From Bacteroidota bacterium (GTDB lineage: Bacteria > Bacteroidota > Ignavibacteria > Kapaibacteriales > UBA961): 48,018 nucleotides of DNA. Positions within the stretch are counted from its first letter, which is position 1. The number at the start of each line of letters is the position of its first letter. The translations under genes and the position numbers were made by a program. Below, piece by piece: positions 35,005-43,541 of the stretch. A model generated the notes under the pieces. The model saw nothing but the letters and a program-made list of their open reading frames with translations. It made no database searches and had not been told where the DNA came from. The stretch covers positions 1 through 48,018 of the forward strand of contig JADZAA010000015.1 in the NCBI GenBank assembly GCA_020852855.1. Reading direction: 5' to 3'.

Positions 35005-35367
35005 ATGGTAACAGAAGAACAAATAAACAAAGCAATAGGCGGCCACGGCTTGTGGAAACAGCGGCTTCGTAGTGCCATAGACGCAGGGAAAAGCGAATTC
35101 TCCGTAGCAACGGTTCGACTCGATAACGTATGCGACTTTGGAAAATGGCTGTACTCATTGTCGCCGGCAATCAAAGCGACAGATGAATACAAAAAAATCA
35201 AAGATATTCATGCTAAGTTTCACGCAGAGGCAGCCAATGTGTTGAATTTTGCCGTTCAAGGTAAAAAAGACGACGCTGAAAAATCTATCGCGTTCGGCGG
35301 AGCATTTGCGGTATTATCAGCCGACCTTACCAAAGCTATGATGCTCTGGAAAAAGACGCTAAAATAG
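35005..35367 (+). CDS. Stand-alone CZB (chemoreceptor zinc-binding) domain protein
   Basis: This 120-aa soluble protein consists of a CZB domain. The zinc ligand pattern is visible: HGLWKQRLRSAI, then NVCDFGKWLYSL (the characteristic Cys-x-x-Gly-x-Trp), and IHAKFHAEAANVL. CZB domains sense zinc and, through an oxidisable Cys, hypochlorite, and are usually attached to chemoreceptors or diguanylate cyclases. A free-standing copy implies a signalling partner elsewhere. The gene follows tpl by 86 bp on the same strand and the organism has flagella, so a chemotaxis link is possible. No chemoreceptor is in the window. Confidence 0.85.
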   Translation: MVTEEQINKAIGGHGLWKQRLRSAIDAGKSEFSVATVRLDNVCDFGKWLYSLSPAIKATDEYKKIKDIHAKFHAEAANVLNFAVQGKKDDAEKSIAFGGAFAVLSADLTKAMMLWKKTLK

Positions 35368-35376
35368 CAGGTGTGC

Positions 35377-35398
35377 TATGTTGTTGTCGTACAACATA
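35377..35398. repeat. 8-bp inverted repeat after the CZB gene
   Basis: TATGTTGT (35377-35384) pairs with ACAACATA (35391-35398) around a 6-nt loop. It lies 10 bp after the CZB stop codon. There is no T run after it, so it is not a standard terminator; it may stabilise the mRNA or be an operator. Confidence 0.5.
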
Positions 35399-35439
35399 TT
35401 AGCGCGTAAAAATGCTTGATTTGCATAGGCTTGTAATGC

Positions 35440-35477
35440 AACTTGACGTTTCGCAGAATAATGCGGCGCGTCAAGTT
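35440..35477. repeat. Cruciform-type inverted repeat before the TPR gene
   Basis: AACTTGACG (35440-35448) pairs with CGTCAAGTT (35469-35477), and an inner CGC/GCG pair continues the stem after a 3-nt internal loop on each side. It sits about 45 bp before the GTG start of the TPR protein and could control its expression as an operator or leader hairpin. Confidence 0.55.
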
Positions 35478-35520
35478 ATCCGGCGATGGTTGCTTTACTC
35501 GATAAACGAGGAGAAACTTG

Positions 35521-36138
35521 GTGAAAAAGCTTGAAATATCGCTATGCTTTGCAAAAAAAGCGACGTTTATACGGACGGCGTTATGCGTCGCCGTGCTTTG
35601 CTGTATCGTAATGCCGAGCGCGGCACAGCGGCCTGTGCGCGGCTCGCTTTTTCATACAAAAGCATCAACGGTTGTCTCTTCCGAGCAATCGAACAAGCAG
35701 GGCGAACCAGATAAACGTTTTGCCGATACGCTTACAATTACCGTAGGCGATGTGCCGAAATCCGGCACGGAGTCCGAAGATTATGAAAAAGCCGTAGAAC
35801 TATATCAAGGGAAGCAATACGGCGAAGCTTGTGCAATTTTCGTTCGTTTGAGGCAAACACTTCCGAAGCAAAGTCGGATTTTGCCCGATGTGATGTTTAT
35901 GAATGCAGAATGTGCCGCCGTACAAGGGCTATTGGAAGATGCGCGTAAAATACTTGCCGCATTAATCGAAAACGATGCAACGCCGAGTCAGGTATTAGAA
36001 AAATCATTGGTACGGCTCGGGCATGTTTTCTGCGGATTAGGCACTGCTGCAAAAGCAGAGGAATTGTTCGCTCGTTTAAAGCATGATTTTCCTAATTCGG
36101 CTTATTTGCGCGTTGCGTCTTGCAAGGCCATCGAATAA
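35521..36138 (+). CDS. Exported TPR-like protein of unknown function
   Basis: The product is about 205 aa. The start is GTG 35521, with a well-spaced GAGGAG SD 7 nt upstream; TTG 35518 directly before is less likely. A signal peptide spans residues of about 18-36 (TALCVAVLCCIVMPSAAQ). After a low-complexity linker, two or three TPR-like helical pairs run from about 85 (YEKAVELYQGKQYGEACAIF, MNAECAAVQGLLEDARKIL, LGTAAKAEELFARLKHDFP). This looks like a periplasmic scaffold related to YbgF/CpoB-type TPR proteins, but no specific family is evident. It stands alone between two inverted repeats and ftsX. Confidence 0.7.
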   Translation: MKKLEISLCFAKKATFIRTALCVAVLCCIVMPSAAQRPVRGSLFHTKASTVVSSEQSNKQGEPDKRFADTLTITVGDVPKSGTESEDYEKAVELYQGKQYGEACAIFVRLRQTLPKQSRILPDVMFMNAECAAVQGLLEDARKILAALIENDATPSQVLEKSLVRLGHVFCGLGTAAKAEELFARLKHDFPNSAYLRVASCKAIE

Positions 36139-36237
36139 AAGCCACCGCGCTTATTGCGGCGTAACCTCTATTTTTGAGATGTTTTTACGTGAGAGCAACT
36201 TGCAAAAAAAAACATCTGCCTTTGTCGAGATTTGATT

Positions 36238-37080
36238 ATGCTTGGCTTCTCAATACGTCGCGGACGTTTATTGCGAAAGCGTCGCCGCATTGCCGCCACG
36301 CGACTTACGCTTGTAATGATATTTGCCGCTTGTGTTGCAGTTTTTACAGCCGAATGGCGCGAATACGCACAATCCGAAGCCTCGCTTGTTGCCGCCGATT
36401 TTCCGATAATAGCGGTTTTTCCGACTAATACCGACAGCACCGAAGCCGCTTTTACTGCGAGACAGTTCGGAGCCTTGTACTATATCGGCGAATCGCTCAA
36501 TATTCCGGCCGTAGAATCATGGAATAAAATTTCCGCCCAAATAAGCGATTTGGACGAAATTACGGAGGGCAATCCTTTGCCCGCAACTGCGCGAATAACT
36601 TTACGTCCGGAATATTGCAGTCGCGAGATAATACAGGAGGCCGTAGCCGAGTTGCGCCGTATTGCCCCCGATTGCGAGGTGAAATTCGATGCCGTGCGCG
36701 CCGAATACGCCGTTTCCCGCATAGAAAATATCAACCGTCTGATTTACTTAGGCTTATCGCTGCCGGCAATATTTATAGCCCTGCTTTTGTATTTCGCGTT
36801 GCGTGCCGAGCGTTTGAGCGACCCCGATGAGGACCGTGCTCTGGCCGCTATGGGTGCGGGAAGGCTGTTTATGGCACTTCCGCATATTGTCTTTGCCGTA
36901 ATTTCCGGCGTGTACGGTCTTGTTACAGTTCTTGCCTTTCGATACGTCGCAACATTTCTGCCAAACGGAATTCCATTAGTTCCAACGTCATCGTTTGCCG
37001 ATACTGCCGTACTAAGCGCGGCCGTATTTGGAATTTACGCCGTTCTTTCAGTCGCTACCTCATTCAGCCGCGTAAAATAA
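36238..37080 (+). CDS. ftsX: FtsX-like cell-division permease
   Basis: The product is about 280 aa from ATG 36238. After a basic N-terminus comes TM1 (LTLVMIFAACVAVFTAEW), then an extracellular domain of about 110 aa (VFPTNTDSTEAAF, RITLRPEYCSREIIQEAVAEL). Three further membrane helices follow (LIYLGLSLPAIFIALLLYFA; ALPHIVFAVISGVYGLVTVL; AVLSAAVFGIYAVLSVATSF). This four-helix layout with a single large periplasmic loop is that of FtsX, which activates peptidoglycan hydrolases during division with FtsE. The FtsE ATPase gene is not adjacent. The conserved AMGA segment (ALAAMGAGRLFM) after TM2 supports the call. Confidence 0.78.
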   Translation: MLGFSIRRGRLLRKRRRIAATRLTLVMIFAACVAVFTAEWREYAQSEASLVAADFPIIAVFPTNTDSTEAAFTARQFGALYYIGESLNIPAVESWNKISAQISDLDEITEGNPLPATARITLRPEYCSREIIQEAVAELRRIAPDCEVKFDAVRAEYAVSRIENINRLIYLGLSLPAIFIALLLYFALRAERLSDPDEDRALAAMGAGRLFMALPHIVFAVISGVYGLVTVLAFRYVATFLPNGIPLVPTSSFADTAVLSAAVFGIYAVLSVATSFSRVK

Positions 37081-37216
37081 TACGGCGGATTCAACATTCA
37101 ATTGCTACTATCTGTAAAAAATTTGAGAATAATTGACTTGCTGTTTTGATATTCAGAATCTTTCTCTTTTCCTGATGCGGTTGCGGACTACAGTTATTCA
37201 GCAATAACAATCACGA

Positions 37217-37464
37217 AGATTTGTGTCGACGGTAAATTTCCGTGCCTTGCCTTTTTGCTTGCGGCGTAACTCTGCTTTCTATTGATCTTGTTTCGGACGA
37301 TAGCCGCGAAGCACCGCTGTTGCGACAAATTTCACGGCTTATACTCTCGGAGAAGGCAATACACCAAGTGTTACGCCCATTCTGCTGTATGATATGCCTT
37401 GCAAATACATCGCTCGAATTTCGTATCTTTGCTCTTGGATCAGGTGCTTACAGTTCCGAGACAT
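37217..37464 (-). pseudogene. IS30-family transposase N-terminal remnant with frameshifts
   Basis: From ATG 37464 the minus strand encodes KHLIQEQRYEIRAMYLQGIS and VTLGVLPSP, the helix-turn-helix N-terminus of IS30 transposases. The frame then closes with a stop at 37339. The family continuation ISREICRNSG is found in another frame at about 37315-37344. RGYRPKQDQ then returns to the first frame at 37282-37308, followed by an in-frame TAG (37279-37281) and basic KAELRRKQKGKARKF. Two frameshifts and a stop make it a dead fragment. The catalytic DDE part is absent. The surrounding gap 37081-37590 holds no other gene. Confidence 0.8.
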
Positions 37465-37590
37465 TATGCTCTCCGGTTCGCGATAATCTTTGCTTGATTT
37501 ACTGCTGTATGACATCTGAAACCTTCCTTCATATTTATCTGTTCCGTTGCCCCTGACTGTTGAGTTCAGGAGAAAACAAACAATCTTTGT

Positions 37591-38367
37591 ATGAGCATAC
37601 AACTTACATTTGCCGTACCCGCAGGCGATATTTTCTGCCCGTTAGCAGCTCGTGCGGGAGCGCATAAAATCATTACGGCGGCCAGCGAGAAAGAATGTGC
37701 CGTACTATTGAAAAATCATCGCGTTGATGCGGCATTGATTTCTCCTTTGAACTACGGCCTTGCCGCCACAGAGGTAGATTATCGCATTGTGCCTGCCACG
37801 GGCATTTTTCTTGAAGGTTATACCAATGTTGCCTCGATTTGGTTCGCGCCCGGGCTATCGCAAATCCGGCGATTTGTTTCGTCTGCACCCGATAATTTTA
37901 TAGTAACCGCCGGGCGTATTCTCTTGGCGGAACGTTACGGCTTACGCCCCGAATGTGTTTATGCCACACCTGACGAACTTTTAAGCAAATTTTTACAAGA
38001 AGGCTGTGCAATAGGTTACAGTGGCGATATTGCAGGCGAACCTTCTCTGGACATAACGGAAGACTGGTACGATTCATTCGAAGGCTCGCTTCCGGTAGGC
38101 GTATGGGTGTGCCGACAAGACGACGATATTCCGGCCGAATTGCCCGACATTATTCGCGGGCTTGCAGCCGAAGATATGGCTTACGAACTGCCTGTTGCAG
38201 AGCATATTTGCGGAACACCGACCCACGAACGTGAACAACACAGAAGCGGAATTATTCGTCGCCAATGGAATTCTTCGTCTGTCGAGGATTTTGAGTCTGT
38301 TCTTAATTTGCTTTATTATCACCAATTTCTGACGGTTATTCCCGAAGCTAAATTCCGGGAAGATTGA
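37591..38367 (+). CDS. MqnA-like periplasmic-binding-fold protein (menaquinone pathway family)
   Basis: The 258-aa protein resembles MqnA/MqnD enzymes of the futalosine menaquinone route, which have a periplasmic-binding fold but act in the cytosol. No signal peptide is present. The matching sequence includes RVDAALISPLNYGLA, IVPATGIFLEGYTNVASIWF and ILLAERYGLRPECVYATPDE, then CAIGYSGDIAGEPSLDITED and WYDSFEGSLPVGVWVCRQ. These parallel the S-x-E-Y, G-D-x-A and LPxVxxxW positions of MqnA. The resemblance is moderate and the C-terminus (from about 205) diverges, so it may have another ligand. The gene stands beside the IS30 remnant. Confidence 0.55.
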   Translation: MSIQLTFAVPAGDIFCPLAARAGAHKIITAASEKECAVLLKNHRVDAALISPLNYGLAATEVDYRIVPATGIFLEGYTNVASIWFAPGLSQIRRFVSSAPDNFIVTAGRILLAERYGLRPECVYATPDELLSKFLQEGCAIGYSGDIAGEPSLDITEDWYDSFEGSLPVGVWVCRQDDDIPAELPDIIRGLAAEDMAYELPVAEHICGTPTHEREQHRSGIIRRQWNSSSVEDFESVLNLLYYHQFLTVIPEAKFRED

Positions 38368-38423
38368 CCGAGCTTTGTTATTGAAATTATAAAAACCGAA
38401 CAATTACTGAATCGAATAAATTT

Positions 38424-38762
38424 ATGATTACTCCAGAACAAGCCGCACAAGCACAGTTAGATGCCTATAATGCACGCAACATAGATGCTTTCGCGGAAGT
38501 CTATGCCGACGACGTACAACTCTATTCTCTTGGCTCGGACACGCCGTTTTGCTCCGGTAAAGAGCAACTGCGCGAACGCTACGGCGCGATGTTTGCACAA
38601 TGCGAACAATTGAACTGTCGTTTGATTTCGCGCATTATTTGCGGCAATACGGCGATAGACGAAGAGCGCGTAACGGGACTGACCGACGGTGAAGTTCATG
38701 CCGTTGCTGTTTATGATGTAGCGGACGGGCTTATTCGCCGTGCATGGTTCGTGCGAGGATAG
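38424..38762 (+). CDS. NTF2/SnoaL-fold protein
   Basis: This is a 112-aa cytosolic protein of the nuclear transport factor 2 superfamily (SnoaL-like). The pattern is AQLDAYNARNIDAFAEVYA with DDVQLYSLGSDTPFCSGKEQ, then LRERYGAMFAQCEQL and the closing beta strands VTGLTDGEVHAVAVYDVADG and LIRRAWFV. The fold binds small hydrophobic molecules or acts as an isomerase-like enzyme; the substrate cannot be deduced. It lies 27 bp before flhF on the same strand and may be co-transcribed with it. Confidence 0.82.
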   Translation: MITPEQAAQAQLDAYNARNIDAFAEVYADDVQLYSLGSDTPFCSGKEQLRERYGAMFAQCEQLNCRLISRIICGNTAIDEERVTGLTDGEVHAVAVYDVADGLIRRAWFVRG

Positions 38763-38789
38763 TTTCAAATCTCGAAAATAATAGAAAAT

Positions 38790-39875
38790 ATGAAAAAATT
38801 TGTAGCACCGACGATGAAGGACGCTTTGGAACAAATGCGCCGCGAATTTGGCGAAGACGCGGTGATACTTTCCACGCGAACAATTCCACTCGGCGGCCAA
38901 GGTGCCGAAATAGTGGAAGTTACGGCAATGAGCGAAACCGAAATTGCCGAAGATGCACACGATGACACAAGGCCGTCCGGTGCGGATACGATTGCGAATG
39001 CGGCTACATTTGCAGGCATGAGGAACGATCTGGCGGAAATGCGGCGTATGCTTGACGAAACAGCCGATGCTGTTCGCTATCGCTATGCCGCTACTTTGGG
39101 AGCGCGGCATGGCAATCTCTATAAGCGTTTGCGCCAAAGCGATGTTCCCGACGAAGATGCTTTGCGTTTGGTAGGGCGGGCGGCTGCGGCGGTTGGCGGA
39201 TTTGCACACGAACAAGAGCTGTTTGAGGCGGCACGAAAAATAATATCTTCGGATATTAAGATATTTCCGCCGTTGCAACCTGCGGCGCGTCCGATAACGG
39301 TCGCTTTTACGGGAACTACGGGCGGCGGTAAAACTACGGTAATAGCCAAACTTGCCGCAGTATGCAAGCTTGTATTCAAAGCCGACGTTCTAATTGTTTC
39401 TGCGGATACATACAAGGTGGGCGGTGCGGAGCAATTGCAAACTTTTGCGGCTATCGCCGGAATACCTTTTCGCTCCGCTTATTCGGCGCAGGAGCTTAGG
39501 CAGCTTATGCGTCAGCATCAGCAGTCCGGCGGTGTAATTCTTATAGACACCGTAGGGCGTTCGCAACGCAATCTTGAGCATCTCGGCGAAACGGCGGCCA
39601 TGCTCGAAGCGGCCGAACCGGATAACGTATATTTAACGCAATCGGCCGCAACTTCCGAAAAAATCCTGACCGACGTTATTCAGCGTTACAAACAAGTTTT
39701 GAACCCGACAGCCGTAATACTTACAAAAACCGACGAGGCTGAAACACTTGGGCAGGTATATGCTGCGCTACGCCGTTCGCCTATGCCGCTGGCTTATTTT
39801 TCAACCGGACAAAATATACCCGACGATTTGGAGCCGGCAACCGCCGATAAATTTGCGAGACTTGTTCTGCCGTAA
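38790..39875 (+). CDS. flhF: Flagellar SRP-like GTPase FlhF
   Basis: The 361-aa protein begins MKKFVAPTMKDALEQMRREF, then GEDAVILSTRTI, the B-domain opening unique to FlhF. An NG GTPase domain follows from about 165: G1 VAFTGTTGGGKTTVIAKLAA, ADTYKVGGAEQLQTFAAIAG, VILIDTVGRSQR, and ILTKTDEAETLGQ. FlhF fixes number and polar placement of flagella and usually works with FlhG, which is not next to it. The middle of the Walker A (GTTGGGKT) is a mild variant of the usual GPTGVGKT. The downstream gene is a cysteine desulfurase 23 bp away, an unusual neighbour. Confidence 0.93.
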   Translation: MKKFVAPTMKDALEQMRREFGEDAVILSTRTIPLGGQGAEIVEVTAMSETEIAEDAHDDTRPSGADTIANAATFAGMRNDLAEMRRMLDETADAVRYRYAATLGARHGNLYKRLRQSDVPDEDALRLVGRAAAAVGGFAHEQELFEAARKIISSDIKIFPPLQPAARPITVAFTGTTGGGKTTVIAKLAAVCKLVFKADVLIVSADTYKVGGAEQLQTFAAIAGIPFRSAYSAQELRQLMRQHQQSGGVILIDTVGRSQRNLEHLGETAAMLEAAEPDNVYLTQSAATSEKILTDVIQRYKQVLNPTAVILTKTDEAETLGQVYAALRRSPMPLAYFSTGQNIPDDLEPATADKFARLVLP

Positions 39876-39898
39876 AAACACTATACCTTTTCTGTAAA

Positions 39899-41029
39899 AT
39901 GATTTACCTTGACAATAGTGCGACAACGAAACTTGGCGAAGAAGTTCTGGAAGCAATGCTGCCATGGTTGCGCGACGGCTACGGCAATGCTTCGTCCGTT
40001 CATTCGTTAGGGCGCCGCGCCCGGGTTGAAATAGATGATGCTCGCGAAGAAATTGCCGCTGCAATAGGCGCACGGCCGGCAGAATTGATATTTACAAGCG
40101 GCGGAACGGAGTCGAATAATGCCGTTTTGAAATCTGCCCTTGAAGAGTCCGCACTTGCCGATAAACTTGCCGTAAGCGCGATAGAACATCACGCGGTTTT
40201 GCGCCCGGCAGAGGCTCTTCGCCGGCGCGGTTTCGACGTTGAAATTCTTACGGTTAATGCCGACTGCCGTGTTTCTCCGGAAATGGTAGCCGCTGTAAAT
40301 CATAATCGCACATTACTTTCGGTAATGCACGCCAATAACGAAACCGGCGCAATTCAACCGATAGCATCAATTCGCAATGCCGCGCCCGACGCATTGTTGC
40401 ATGTTGATGCAGTGCAGAGTTTAGGGAAAATTCATCTCCGCGTTGATAAACTAGGTGTGGATTTTGCAAGCTTTTCGGCACACAAAATACATGGACCTAA
40501 GGGTGTTGGGGCATTATTTATACGTAAAGGGATTGATTTTAAGGCTCATCAACAAGGCGGCGGGCAAGAACGGAATCGTCGCGCCGGAACAGAACCGGTT
40601 GCTCTTATAGCAGGTTTTCGTGCGGCAGTTCGCACGGCTGTCGGACAAACTGAGTCGTATACCGCGCATACCACATCTATTACGAACGCTATGCGCACAA
40701 TATTGATAGCGAAGATTCCCAGTCTGCGTATCAATACACCGAGCGAAAATGCACTTCCCAATATACTCAATGTTTCATTTACCGATGCCGAACGATTGGA
40801 CGGTGAAGCTGTATTGCAATCTCTCGATATGCGCGGTATTGCGGCATCAAACGGTTCGGCTTGCGTTTCCGGAAGTATGCAACCATCGCATACGCTTTCG
40901 GCTATGGGGCTTCCTATTGCCGAAGCCAAAGCAGCAGTTCGATTTTCGGTTTCCAAATTTACTGATTTGGCAGAAGCAGTTGAAGCGGCAGAAGCATTGG
41001 TCGAGATTATTGCGAATATGCGCGAATAA
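39899..41029 (+). CDS. Cysteine desulfurase (NifS/IscS family)
   Basis: The 376-aa PLP enzyme removes sulfur from L-cysteine for Fe-S clusters or tRNA thiolation. It opens MIYLDNSATTKLGEEVLEAM and carries NASSVHSLGRRAR, IFTSGGTESNN, and the active lysine in DFASFSAHKIHGPKGVG. RRAGTEPVALIAGF follows. The catalytic cysteine is in ASNGSACVSGSMQPSHTLSA. The shape and length match NifS/IscS class I enzymes. No scaffold gene (IscU/NifU) is adjacent. It lies 23 bp after flhF, probably co-transcribed. Confidence 0.95.
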   Translation: MIYLDNSATTKLGEEVLEAMLPWLRDGYGNASSVHSLGRRARVEIDDAREEIAAAIGARPAELIFTSGGTESNNAVLKSALEESALADKLAVSAIEHHAVLRPAEALRRRGFDVEILTVNADCRVSPEMVAAVNHNRTLLSVMHANNETGAIQPIASIRNAAPDALLHVDAVQSLGKIHLRVDKLGVDFASFSAHKIHGPKGVGALFIRKGIDFKAHQQGGGQERNRRAGTEPVALIAGFRAAVRTAVGQTESYTAHTTSITNAMRTILIAKIPSLRINTPSENALPNILNVSFTDAERLDGEAVLQSLDMRGIAASNGSACVSGSMQPSHTLSAMGLPIAEAKAAVRFSVSKFTDLAEAVEAAEALVEIIANMRE

Positions 41030-41080
41030 CGCCATAACTTGAATCGTAAGGCAGTTTTGTTGTATCGTAAGGGATACAGC

Positions 41081-42775
41081 CTATTCGCCCCCCGCACCTA
41101 TAGGCGAAATAAGAAGCGGCGGCTTTGCCTGCGATTTCTGTTTTTTCTGAACTTCTATAGTGGAAACAAGCAGCGACGGCGAGCTTGCCGACACAGGAAC
41201 GCCGCCCGATTCGGCTCCGCAAACCCCGTTAAAAACACCTAAATCGTCGGCGGCAGCAATTATATTGTTGAACGTGGTCAGCGGAGTGCCTATGAGGTCT
41301 ACACCGCGCACAAGTTCGTCGGGACGCCCGTCTGCGTATATTTTATACACGACAAGCGGTTGCACATTGAAAGCATTGGGAACTGTGCGTCCGGTAAAGG
41401 TAAATCCGCCTGAAATTTCAACAAAATACAGCCCGTATTCTTTATTTTGTTTTTTACATTCGGCGCGAAGAGCTTGCTTAATCGAGTCGAAAGGCTCTTG
41501 CTTATGTGCAATTACAAGCAGGTTTGATTGGCGGGAAACAGACTTGTAGCCTGCTTGTCGCCGTCCGTGACCATTTGAACCGGGAAAATTCTCGACAGGC
41601 GAGCGCGACATCAAGAAATTACGAAAAACACCGTTTTCTACCGCCGTTACCTTGCGGGCTTTAACGCCTTCATCGTCATATTTGAAATAGCCCACAATAT
41701 CATGTCCGTGCAGAGTTTTTATTGTCGGGTCGAATATCACGTCAATAAAATCGGGCAGAATTTTTTTGCCGAGAAATGACTTGAAAGTTTGGCTGGAATT
41801 AGGGTCTTTTTGCCTGTGTCCCTCTACGCGATGCCCAAAAATCTCATGAAAGAAAACGCCGGACGACTCTCCCGATAAAATAGCCGGTCCTGTATATGTT
41901 TCGGCAAGCGGAGCCTCGCGTAATTTACCGAGAAGCACGACAGTACCGCGAATATCTTCGGCAAGTTTTCTTTCGTCGGGCAGGCCTTCGGGCGAAAAAG
42001 CAAAATAACTTCGATATATAGGCAACGTCATTCCATCGTCGGCTTTCGTCATACCTTGCGCAAAAAGCCTGACGTTCGGCTCGCCGGTTTGTATGGCAGC
42101 ACCCTCGCTGCTTACAAAATATTTAATAAGAATATCAGCCTGAATGTACACGTTTCCGCGATAAATCTTGGGGTCGGCCGAAAACAGCGACGAAAGTCTC
42201 TTTATGCGTTCCCGCCATGCCGAAGCGTCAAAAACAAAGTAGGACGGCGATTCGACAAACGTTTCGGCCGTTTCACGCGAAAAGTCGGCCGAACTGTCTT
42301 CTTCCTTTACTTTTACCGCCAGATTAGTTTTAACTTTACCGTAGCGTTCCACAGCCTTTTTATAGTCTCTGTCGGTAGCAAGCCAAATTGCCTGACGCAA
42401 TGCGGTTTCGTCATTGCCAAGCGGAAGCACAATTCCGCGCCCGCCGCCTCCAAATTCAAAACGACTGCCGCGAATGGTATGCGTATTATCTACATTGTAA
42501 TCGCCGACACGCATATCAATATCGAGAATACGGCTGACCGACGAGTCTTCAACGTCAATTTTTCCGAACGAAGCCGACATTCTGATTGTGCGGGTTTCCG
42601 TAACGCCGTAGGATATGTAATACGGAGGGGCCGATTGTTTGGCAAGTTGCATCATCGAGCGGTCAATCTCGGATTTCATGGCATTCAATACAGGCGTATT
42701 ATGTTGCGCAATAACCGGAAAGAATCTGAAAAGCAGAAGTGAAACGGCAAATACAAGCAAGCGGTTCGTATTCAT
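41081..42775 (-). CDS. tldD: Exported TldD/PmbA-family metalloprotease
   Basis: The product is about 564 aa from ATG 42775. It starts with a signal peptide (LLVFAVSLLLFRFFPVIAQ), which cytosolic TldD of E. coli lacks. The TldD zinc signature is GVFFHEIFGHRVEGHRQ, an HExxxH motif. MSRSPVENFPGSNGHGRRQ and the terminal GAESGGVPVSASSPSLLVS are also family features. TldD normally pairs with TldE/PmbA to cleave unfolded peptides; no partner gene is near. This looks like the periplasmic TldD group found in the FCB branch. It is convergent with the cysteine desulfurase gene. Confidence 0.85.
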   Translation of the reverse strand: MNTNRLLVFAVSLLLFRFFPVIAQHNTPVLNAMKSEIDRSMMQLAKQSAPPYYISYGVTETRTIRMSASFGKIDVEDSSVSRILDIDMRVGDYNVDNTHTIRGSRFEFGGGGRGIVLPLGNDETALRQAIWLATDRDYKKAVERYGKVKTNLAVKVKEEDSSADFSRETAETFVESPSYFVFDASAWRERIKRLSSLFSADPKIYRGNVYIQADILIKYFVSSEGAAIQTGEPNVRLFAQGMTKADDGMTLPIYRSYFAFSPEGLPDERKLAEDIRGTVVLLGKLREAPLAETYTGPAILSGESSGVFFHEIFGHRVEGHRQKDPNSSQTFKSFLGKKILPDFIDVIFDPTIKTLHGHDIVGYFKYDDEGVKARKVTAVENGVFRNFLMSRSPVENFPGSNGHGRRQAGYKSVSRQSNLLVIAHKQEPFDSIKQALRAECKKQNKEYGLYFVEISGGFTFTGRTVPNAFNVQPLVVYKIYADGRPDELVRGVDLIGTPLTTFNNIIAAADDLGVFNGVCGAESGGVPVSASSPSLLVSTIEVQKKQKSQAKPPLLISPIGAGGE

Positions 42776-42797
42776 AGACAAGGGTTTATCGTAGGCG

Positions 42798-43394
42798 TTA
42801 AAATTCTACAAAGTTGGCAAGTTCTTCGGCTTTTCGGAAATGTATAATTATGCCGTCGCCGACGAGATGTTCGGCTGCGCGTTTTGCAGATTCGGGTGAA
42901 ATTCCGTGATGATAGCCGAAATGCCACACATCAATCGGTGCCATCGAAATTTCAAGAGCCAACAATTGTGCCGGCGTTAATTTTTCTTTTGCCAAAAAAC
43001 GCTCTTTCACGGCCGCCAGATAATATTCGGCTTCGCCGCCAAGTATATGTATCGGCGTAAAGTAGTAATTATCGTTACTCAGCAAATCGCAAATCGGAAA
43101 TCCTCGAACATTATCTAGTAACAGCGGCAATAATGCTATTCCCACAACATATAGTGCGTCGGACGCTTCGCCCCACAAATCTTGCCATATAGGTTCGTCG
43201 TGCTCGCGCAACCATTCAAAAAAACGTATTTCTTTTTCCGGCAGCCGCATAAGTACAGAACCGCCGAGAGCGGCCACAAAGCCATGGGCTGTTTCGCGGT
43301 CTAACAAGGCAAGGTCTTCGGCTGAAAACTCCAGAATACAACCTGCCGCGACATTACCTGTGCATTTAGCGAGAAGTTTTTCTAAATCAGTCAT
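42798..43394 (-). CDS. Unrecognised 198-aa cytosolic protein
   Basis: I do not recognise a family. It has no signal peptide or membrane segment. The N-terminus is MTDLEKLLAKCTGNVAAGCI. The middle is aromatic-rich (FFEWLREHDEPIWQDLWG, NDNYYFTPIHILGGEAEYYL). The C-terminal part contains PIDVWHFGYHHGISPESAKR, a helix-rich segment with several histidines, and ends KAEELANFVEF. It lies 22 bp before tldD on the same strand and could be its operon partner. An 11-bp inverted repeat flanks its upstream region. The conserved-looking charged and aromatic residues suggest a real gene. Confidence 0.65.
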   Translation of the reverse strand: MTDLEKLLAKCTGNVAAGCILEFSAEDLALLDRETAHGFVAALGGSVLMRLPEKEIRFFEWLREHDEPIWQDLWGEASDALYVVGIALLPLLLDNVRGFPICDLLSNDNYYFTPIHILGGEAEYYLAAVKERFLAKEKLTPAQLLALEISMAPIDVWHFGYHHGISPESAKRAAEHLVGDGIIIHFRKAEELANFVEF

Positions 43395-43400
43395 TTTATA

Positions 43401-43461
43401 CTATATTCGGCTTTAATTGTTTCCTTTGACGAGCAAGGGGTTGTTATCGTGCCGAATATAG
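43401..43461. repeat. 11-bp inverted repeat flanking 39 bp upstream of the 42798-43394 gene
   Basis: CTATATTCGGC (43401-43411) is the exact reverse complement of GCCGAATATAG (43451-43461). The repeat begins 7 bp before the start codon at 43394 and encloses a 39-bp segment. It could be an attenuator hairpin or recombination arms for an invertible promoter; no full promoter consensus appears inside. Confidence 0.7.
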
Positions 43462-43541
43462 GAATATAACAATCAAACATCGTTTATTTACAGGTGAATT
43501 TTCATTAGGCATCGCTGTAAATACAAAGCAGGTTTTTATTA

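Noticed and set aside
38457-39278. Minus-strand 273-aa open frame antisense to flhF and the NTF2-fold gene
   Set aside because: The opposite strand carries clear FlhF motifs; the antisense product is Cys/His/Arg-rich with no family signature.
41061-41078. Small hairpin TGTATC-GTAAGG-GATACA between the desulfurase and tldD genes
   Set aside because: Only a 6-bp stem and no T run, too weak to call a terminator.
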